A stretch of DNA of 36,083 nucleotides from Opitutaceae bacterium. GTDB taxonomy: Bacteria > Verrucomicrobiota > Verrucomicrobiia > Opitutales > Opitutaceae. Positions 31,109 through 36,083 of this stretch are shown here, piece by piece. The stretch spans positions 1 to 36,083 of the forward strand of contig JAUSID010000102.1 in NCBI GenBank assembly GCA_030648295.1, given 5' to 3'. Made by a program: the position numbers and the translations under genes. The notes below the pieces were generated by a model. It saw only the letters and a list, made by a program, of their open reading frames with translations. It was not told the origin of the DNA and did not search any database. Within the stretch, counting starts at the first letter, position 1; each line of letters begins with the position of its first letter.

Positions 31109-32416
31109 TCATGGCGTAGCTGCTGAAACGCCGTTCATGCCACGCTGAGGTTGAGCCGCCGCCGGAATCGCATCCGTCGGCGGCAATTCGCCCCGGATCA
31201 CTTTGCCGGCCAGGCCGGTGAGACGAAGGTAGTGGTCGCTCGGCAGCCCTTCGTACGTGAGAAAACTCACGCCCGGACCAGCCGGCGGGTTGTTCGTGCA
31301 CTTGAAGATCGCGGTGCCTTCGTCGACTTCATCGAACATCGCGACGTACAGCATGTCGGCGCCAATCCGTTTCGCGGCCGTCACCTGCGACCATAGGAAC
31401 CGGCCCTGCAGCCGCGGAATCGCATCGAGCGGATCGCCCTTGAGGTTGTGCCAGCTGAAACCAGGATACGCGACCGGCAGGTAATCGATCCGGCGTTCGT
31501 TGCACCACGCGACGTCCGGCTGCCACACATCCGTCGCGTGCTTCGCCGCGGCTTCCGGTGTCCGGTACCGTCCCGGTGTCCACGGAGAGATCACGTCCGC
31601 CATTTGGAGCAACTCGTGCAGCGCCGGATCGGCAATGCAGTCGCGGGTTTGTTCGCGCCAGAAACTCGGCACTCCGATCATGAGCGCGAGCTGGCCGCTT
31701 TCGGGATCATTTTTCAGGAAGGTGAGAATTTTCCGCCAGTCATCGAGCGACGGCCGCGGCTTGTCATTGTCCTTGAACCCGCAGCCCCACAACGCGAGCA
31801 GCGGTTTGCCCCGGTGCTTCAGGTAATTCGCATCGCGCGTGAACCGGGTTTCGCGCGCGAGCGTTTTCCAGTCATCGATCAGCCGATCGGCATGTCCCGG
31901 CGCGAGGCTGCTCAGATCGTACATCAGCGCGTAGGTACGGCCGTGCAGCCGCGCGCCTTCGCGGCAGTGTTCGAGTACGGTGTTGTTGTGCGTCAACGAC
32001 GCGGGCCGGCCAAGCGAGTTGATGAACCGCTGGATGAACACGCCGTCGATCCCGTGCTCGCGCATCCACTGGAAGTGCCGCAACACCGTGGGCCGGACAA
32101 ACGAACTGAAAACTTCCGCCGGCCGGCCGTCGGCGTGGACGAAATCGGTCGCGAACCGCTCATTGGGCGCGAGCTCGGTGAGGTCGGGCCACAGATCAAC
32201 GGTGACCCTTCCGGGGCCGGGTCGCGCCCCGCCGCGGGCCCAATGATTGTAGCCACGGTTCGCGCCGTCGCCCTCGCCGTTGAACCAGCCCTGGTAGCCG
32301 CACATCACCTTGCCGCGAAGCGTGGACGAATCGACACGCCGCGTGGTCGGGCTGACGCACGCCGCGATGAAGGCGACAAGGACGACGGAGGAAAAAATCA
32401 GCGTGCGGCGAATCAT
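31109..32416 (-). CDS. GH99/GH71-like glycan-active lipoprotein
   Basis: This 435-residue lipoprotein starts at the ATG at 32416, five bases behind a GGGAG ribosome binding sequence, and has a lipobox AFIAAC with Cys20. The mature part opens GKVMCGYQGWFNGEGDGANRGYNHWARGG, followed by DLWPDLTEL, FQWMREHGIDGVFIQRF, ALMYDLSS and YLPVAYPGFSWHNL. This is the pattern of bacterial proteins annotated as GH99-like or GH71-like TIM barrels, acting on alpha-mannan-type or related glycans. The catalytic acid cannot be named from sequence alone. Lying between sulfatases on the same strand, it probably hydrolyses the backbone of the same sulfated polysaccharide at the cell surface or in the periplasm. An alternative start at 32428 lacks the good spacing. 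Confidence 0.75.
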   Translation of the reverse strand: MIRRTLIFSSVVLVAFIAACVSPTTRRVDSSTLRGKVMCGYQGWFNGEGDGANRGYNHWARGGARPGPGRVTVDLWPDLTELAPNERFATDFVHADGRPAEVFSSFVRPTVLRHFQWMREHGIDGVFIQRFINSLGRPASLTHNNTVLEHCREGARLHGRTYALMYDLSSLAPGHADRLIDDWKTLARETRFTRDANYLKHRGKPLLALWGCGFKDNDKPRPSLDDWRKILTFLKNDPESGQLALMIGVPSFWREQTRDCIADPALHELLQMADVISPWTPGRYRTPEAAAKHATDVWQPDVAWCNERRIDYLPVAYPGFSWHNLKGDPLDAIPRLQGRFLWSQVTAAKRIGADMLYVAMFDEVDEGTAIFKCTNNPPAGPGVSFLTYEGLPSDHYLRLTGLAGKVIRGELPPTDAIPAAAQPQRGMNGVSAATP

Positions 32417-32430
32417 CGGCACTCCCATGG

Positions 32431-32509
32431 AGCCGCGGCGCCCCCGCCGCGGCCATCGAATTTCCAGTTCGCCGCCGTTTCCGGCGGGCGGGACGCCCGC
32501 GCCCCCAGG
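32431..32509. repeat. GC-rich palindromes upstream of the GH99-like gene
   Basis: GCCGCGGCGCCCCCGCCGCGGC (32432-32453) is a tight hairpin. GGCGGGCGGGACGCCCGCGCCCCCAGG (32483-32509) is a partial copy of one arm of the family P element. They fill the 103-base spacer between sulfatase D and the GH99-like gene and end next to its ribosome binding site. Confidence 0.6.
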
Positions 32510-32519
32510 GAAGTCATTG

Positions 32520-33881
32520 TCATCGGCTTGTCCCCGCACCCACGTCCTTCTTCCACGCCGCGAGCGCCGCCTGCATCTCCCGCACGCGTTCGGAATTCTG
32601 TGCGGCGACGTTTTTGTTTTCGCCCAAATCATCCGCGAGATTGAACAACCCGAGTGCCGGGTCGGCCAATGCGGCGGCTTTCTTCTTCGCCTTCGCGCCT
32701 TCGGCGACGGGATTGACGACCAGTTTCCACGGACCGCGTCGCACCGCATATCGGTCGTTGTAGCCCCAGAACAGGGTTCGCTCCGGCAGCGACTTTCCGT
32801 CGAAGAGCAGTGGCACGAGGCTCGTGCCATCGAGCCGGTGGCCCGCGGGCGATTTTGTGCCGGAGAGCTGGAGCAGTGTCGGCAGCAGGTCCATGCCGAT
32901 CGCGGTCTGATCCGTCACGCCCGGTTTGATTTTGGCCGGCCACATTGCGATCGCCGGCACGCGATGGCCGCCCTCCCACACGCTGCCCTTGAACCCATGC
33001 AGCGGACCGTTGTTGCCCTCGCGCGTGCCGCCGTTGTCGGAGAAGAAGAACACGAGCGTGTTCTCCGCGAGTCCGAGCCGCTGGAGCGTCGCCACGATTT
33101 CGCCCACGCCGCGATCCATCTCCTGCACCATCTCGCGATACGCCCGTTGGATTTCCGCGCCTTGAACGGGTTTGCCCGCGTTCGGTCCACGGACCGGCCC
33201 GTCCTTGGGTCCCTGATACGGCGAATGCGGCGCTTCGTTCGCCACATACAGGCAGAACGGCCGGCTTTTGTTCTCTTCGAGGAAACCAAGCGCGTGCTTC
33301 GTGATCAGATGTGTGCTGTAACCGGGTTCATCCCGCCGCTCGAGGTTGTGCCACCAGTCCGCGAAGTCTGCCTGGTCGATGTGCGAGTGATAATCGACGT
33401 TGCCGCTGACGTAGCCGCGGAACTCGTCGAACCCATGGTGGACAGGATTGAATTTTTCCGCGTATCCAAGGTGCCACTTTCCCATGATCCCGGTGCGGTA
33501 GCCGTTGCCCTTGAGCAGTCGCGCGAACGTGATTTCCGTCGGCTTCAGCCCGTGGTCGTCGCGCTTGCCGCGCGCCGGATCGGCGAACACAACCTCATCG
33601 ACGCCCGACCTCTGCTGATATCGGCCGGTCAGCAACGCTGCGCGGGTGGGCGAGCAGACCGCGCCGTTCGAGTGAAAATCCCTGAAGCGAAGCCCGCGCT
33701 TCGCGAGCGCGTCGATGTTCGGCGTCTGATAGCGGTCGCCGCCGGAGCAACTCAGATCGGCGTAGCCCATGTCGTCGGCGAGGATGATGACGAAGTTCGG
33801 CTGGCGCTCGGCAGCCGAGGTGGCGACCGCCGCCAGGCCAAGCACGACCGCGAAGAAGGGAAGGGCGAAGAGTCGGGGCAT
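32520..33881 (-). CDS. Exported sulfatase D (arylsulfatase A/B-like)
   Basis: This 453-residue sulfatase starts at the ATG at 33881, giving a signal peptide (FALPFFAVVLGLAAVATSA|AE). NFVIILADDMGYADLSCSGG carries Asp36/Asp37; AVCSPTRAALLTGRYQQRSGV holds formylglycine Cys76 in C-S-P-T-R. GIMGKWHLGYAEKFNPVHHGFDEF and FFFSDNGGTREGNNGPLHGFKG are the other active-site segments. A lysine run (EGAKAKKKAAAL) sits in an internal loop near residue 400 rather than at the C-terminus. The GH99-like gene follows 103 bases downstream and sulfatase E ends 98 bases upstream, so D is in the middle of the locus. The natural sulfate ester is unknown. Confidence 0.9.
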   Translation of the reverse strand: MPRLFALPFFAVVLGLAAVATSAAERQPNFVIILADDMGYADLSCSGGDRYQTPNIDALAKRGLRFRDFHSNGAVCSPTRAALLTGRYQQRSGVDEVVFADPARGKRDDHGLKPTEITFARLLKGNGYRTGIMGKWHLGYAEKFNPVHHGFDEFRGYVSGNVDYHSHIDQADFADWWHNLERRDEPGYSTHLITKHALGFLEENKSRPFCLYVANEAPHSPYQGPKDGPVRGPNAGKPVQGAEIQRAYREMVQEMDRGVGEIVATLQRLGLAENTLVFFFSDNGGTREGNNGPLHGFKGSVWEGGHRVPAIAMWPAKIKPGVTDQTAIGMDLLPTLLQLSGTKSPAGHRLDGTSLVPLLFDGKSLPERTLFWGYNDRYAVRRGPWKLVVNPVAEGAKAKKKAAALADPALGLFNLADDLGENKNVAAQNSERVREMQAALAAWKKDVGAGTSR

Positions 33882-33979
33882 TTTCAAGAATGTGGAGTAC
33901 GGAAGCGACGGAGCATCGACGGTGGAGACGGCAACTTCAAGGCCTTCGCATCGCAATTGCGCCGCTACGAAACGTCCGC

Positions 33980-35557
33980 TCAGTTGCCGCTCGCCGCTTG
34001 TTTTTTCTTTGCCTTGCCCGCCGTTTTTCCCGCCTTACCACCGCCAGGCTTGATCGCGTCGGAGTCCTGATACACCTGGCGCAGCCGCGACAACTCCGCT
34101 TTCAGTTCGCCCACGATTTTCGCATAACCCGGGTCGGCATAGACGCTGCGCAATTGTCGGGGATCCTTCTCGTTGTCGAAAAGCTCCCACTCGTTCGTTT
34201 CGTAGAAATGCGCCAGCGTGTAGCGGCTCGTGCGCACACCGTAGTGTTTCGCCACTCCGTGGCCGCCATCGTAGTAGTGATAGTAGATGTTCTGCCGCCA
34301 GTCGGCCGGCGTCTGCCCGCGAAGCACCGGGACGAAGGAGCGGCCGTGCAATCCCGATGGTACCTTGCCGCCGGCGAGTTCCACGAACGTCGCCGCGTAG
34401 TCGATGTTCTGGATGAACGGCGTGAATCGCGTGCCCGGTTTCACCACGCCCGGCCACCGCACGATGAACGGCATGTGCACCGACTCCTCGTAAATCCACC
34501 GCTTGTCGAACCAGCCGTGCTCGCCCATGTAGAAGCCCTGGTCCGACGAGTAGATCACGATCGTGTTTTCTGCGAGCCCTTCGGCCTCGAGTGCGGCGAC
34601 TACTCGACCAACGCTGTCATCGACCGCTCTCACGCAGCGCAGGTAGTCCTTCAAATACTGCTGGTATTTCCAGCGCACGAGATCCTGGCCGGTCGGGTGG
34701 CGGCGCTCGAAATCCGCGTTGCGGACGGCGTAGGCCGGTTCCCGTCCAAGTCTTCCGCCGACCTTGAGGTCGGTCTCCAGCACCATGTCTTTTGCGATGC
34801 TCATCTTCTGATTCCGCGCCGGTGAGGCGCGGTTCGCGTAATCGTCAAACAGCGTGTCCGGCTCGGGCACCGTGATGTCGTCCAGCCAGGTGGCGTAGCG
34901 CGGCGGCGGGATGAAGTTCCGGTGCGGCGCCTTGTGCTGCACGGCGAGAAAGAACGGCTTCGAACGATCGCGGCGCTTCAACCACTCGAGCGACAGATCG
35001 GTGATGACGTCGGTGGTGTAGCCCGGAATCTTCCGGTCGCCGCCGGCGCGGTGAAAAAGCGGATCGTTGTAGGTTCCCTGTCCCGGCAGGATCATCCACT
35101 CGTCAAACTCCGGCTTCGTCGTATCGAGGTGCCATTTCCCGAACACGGCGCTCTGGTAACCGGCCTCCCGCAGCGCACGGGGAAACGTCCACAGGCCTTC
35201 CTTGATCGGTTTGTTGAGCGTCATCACGCCGTTCGCGTGGCTGTGCAGTCCGGTCTGAATCGCCGCGCGACTGGGCGAGCAGAGCGAGTTGCCGCAAAAG
35301 CTGTTCACGAAGAGCCCGCCGCGCTCCGCCAGCCGATCGATGTTGGGGGTGACCGCCTGCTCCCGGCAGAACGCCGACAGCCGCGCGCCATACGCGCCAA
35401 TCGTCTGGAGCGAGTGATCATCGGAGAAGATGAACACGATGTTGGGCTTCGCGCCGGTGGATTGTCCCCGGCTGGGACGGGGCGTTTCGGCGCCGCTGAG
35501 ACTCGCGGTGGCGAGGCCGGCCAGCGCGAAGGCGAGGAAGAGGCGGACAGGTGTCAT
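33980..35557 (-). CDS. Exported sulfatase E (heparan N-sulfatase/GlcNAc-6-sulfatase-like)
   Basis: At 525 residues this is the longest of the five. The ATG at 35557 gives a signal peptide (LFLAFALAGLATASLSG|AE). NIVFIFSDDHSLQTIGAYGARLSAFC carries Asp46/Asp47; Ser-Asp-Asp and the following His are seen in heparan N-sulfatase-like and related groups. The motif is SLCSPSRAAIQTGLHSHANGV with Cys93 the formylglycine precursor. GKWHLDTTKPEFDEW, QHKAPHRNFIPP and SSDQGFYMGEHGWFDKRWIYEESVHMPFIVRWPG complete the active site. The tail GKAGKTAGKAKKKQAASGN is lysine-rich. It is the most upstream gene of the locus in the window, so its 5' region is a good place for the locus promoter. The signal-peptide start is preferred to longer frames reaching 35767. 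Confidence 0.9.
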   Translation of the reverse strand: MTPVRLFLAFALAGLATASLSGAETPRPSRGQSTGAKPNIVFIFSDDHSLQTIGAYGARLSAFCREQAVTPNIDRLAERGGLFVNSFCGNSLCSPSRAAIQTGLHSHANGVMTLNKPIKEGLWTFPRALREAGYQSAVFGKWHLDTTKPEFDEWMILPGQGTYNDPLFHRAGGDRKIPGYTTDVITDLSLEWLKRRDRSKPFFLAVQHKAPHRNFIPPPRYATWLDDITVPEPDTLFDDYANRASPARNQKMSIAKDMVLETDLKVGGRLGREPAYAVRNADFERRHPTGQDLVRWKYQQYLKDYLRCVRAVDDSVGRVVAALEAEGLAENTIVIYSSDQGFYMGEHGWFDKRWIYEESVHMPFIVRWPGVVKPGTRFTPFIQNIDYAATFVELAGGKVPSGLHGRSFVPVLRGQTPADWRQNIYYHYYDGGHGVAKHYGVRTSRYTLAHFYETNEWELFDNEKDPRQLRSVYADPGYAKIVGELKAELSRLRQVYQDSDAIKPGGGKAGKTAGKAKKKQAASGN

Positions 35558-35830
35558 GGAGATATGATTACGAGAGAAGGTCCTTGGAAATCCGCTCCGC
35601 GCGACGGGCGGAGCATGAGTTTGCGTCAGCGCACCGGGAAAGGTCCACCGGTTTTTCGCTGCCGGACTCGTGCAGCCGAACCATGTTCCTGCTCTGAAAA
35701 CGAACACACTGAAAGGTGGACCGGTCTGCTGGCCAGCAGACCTCCCCAACGCGGTTGAGCCGTTCACTCGAAAAAAGCGGCTTGAGGAGCAAGCCGCGTC
35801 ACCTCGGCTGCTAGGAAACAGCGTGCGTCA
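35558..35830. promoter_or_regulatory. 5' region of the sulfatase locus
   Basis: This is the upstream region of sulfatase E. It holds a perfect 20-base palindrome at 35723-35742, paired sequences GGTCCACCGG (about 35643) and GGTGGACCGG (about 35715) that are partial inverted copies, and a hairpin at 35777-35797. The palindrome lies about 165 bases ahead of the start and could be an operator. No promoter consensus is convincing. Confidence 0.35.
35771..35797 (-). terminator. Hairpin followed by T-run on the minus strand
   Basis: GCGGCTTG-aggag-CAAGCCGC (35777-35797) is an 8-base perfect stem. On the minus strand it is followed by TTTTTT (35776-35771), the form of an intrinsic terminator for a gene lying to the right of the window. 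The stem also occurs within the AllC-type gene at 21222-21241, so it may be a mobile repeat that happens to function as a terminator. Confidence 0.5.
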
Positions 35831-36041
35831 CCTGGGAGCGCGGGCGTCTCGCCCGCATGGATTGAAGTGGCACGGGCATCCCTGGTCGCCTTCGGCGCCG
35901 CCAGGCGGGTAAACCTGCCGGTGGTGCTGGGGGCACGGGCGCCCTCGCCCGCAGAGAAATGCCGATTGCCAATCCTACCGAATCTGCGGCTGGAAGCCGC
36001 AGCCACTCGATCTTTGCGGGCCAGAGGCCCGCGCTCCCAGG
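35831..36041. repeat. GC-rich palindromic element, family P, long form
   Basis: CCTGGGAGCGCGGGC...GCCCGC at the left is mirrored by GCGGGC...GCCCGCGCTCCCAGG at the right, ending 36041. Between them are further small hairpins: CACGGGCATCCC, CAGGCGGGTAAACCTG and GGGGGCACGGGCGCCCTCGCCCGC. The ends equal those of 19227-19288. After it, GCAAAAC-tc-GTTTTGC near the window edge is another small palindrome. Confidence 0.75.
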
Positions 36042-36083
36042 AAACCGTTGTTTCTTCCTGTCCGGAGCAAAACTCGTTTTGCG

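Noticed and set aside
31448-34070. Long plus-strand frames through the sulfatase locus
   Set aside because: They are antisense to the GH99-like and sulfatase D genes and include repeat sequence; no motif is seen.

Overview
The window is GC-rich bacterial chromosome, most likely from an Opitutaceae-like member of the Verrucomicrobiota. Pointers are an outer-membrane, LPS-making cell (lpxA, TonB receptor, autotransporter-type passenger), a dense cluster of secreted sulfatases, a TIGR03790 protein, and intergenic spaces packed with several families of short palindromic and tandem repeats. The taxon is an inference from gene content; no rRNA or tRNA gene is visible.

Layout. 1-1116 (-): N-terminal part of a secreted beta-strand-repeat protein running off the left edge. 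1.4-3.8 kb (-): FecA-like TonB-dependent receptor followed by what looks like a decayed PepSY transmembrane gene. 4.3-7.9 kb (+): aroB, a small protein with a nuclease-like fold motif, lpxA and pdxA, probably one operon. 8.1-12.5 kb (+): secreted subtilase, an ErpA/IscA-type Fe-S carrier with its own terminator, infC and an N-acetylmuramoyl-L-alanine amidase. 12.8-15.5 kb (+): a secreted S1/P1-type nuclease overlapping by 4 bases a TIGR03790 protein. 15.8-18.5 kb (-): clpP and a Deg/HtrA-type protease. 18.6-22.1 kb: a purine-salvage/ureide block with guaD (-) divergent from uraD, hiuH and an allantoate amidohydrolase-type gene (+). 22.6-26.1 kb (+): parE and an S41 lipoprotein protease. 26.1-35.6 kb (-): five exported sulfatases and a GH99-like lipoprotein, which reads as a locus for degrading a sulfated polysaccharide.

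How genes work together. The sulfatases would strip sulfate from a glycan outside the cytoplasm while the GH99-like lipoprotein cleaves the backbone; three of the five sulfatases end in a lysine-rich tail. UraD, HiuH and AllC-type enzymes turn uric-acid products into ureidoglycolate, and GuaD feeds guanine into the same route; uricase, xanthine dehydrogenase and allantoinase are not in the window.

The most unusual feature is the non-coding sequence. Blocks of four or five degenerate 7- or 8-base units start at, or within a few bases of, stop codons (aroB, the S41 gene, parE) or run into the end of a gene (the Deg protease). Other spacers carry elements of about 150 bp whose ends are inverted and built from short tandem units; two of these lie in opposite orientation around two sulfatase genes, and one appears nested in another element. 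A third family is a long GC-rich palindrome. One palindromic insert lies in frame inside the allantoate amidohydrolase gene. No transposase or integrase is visible, so any mobility must be supplied in trans.
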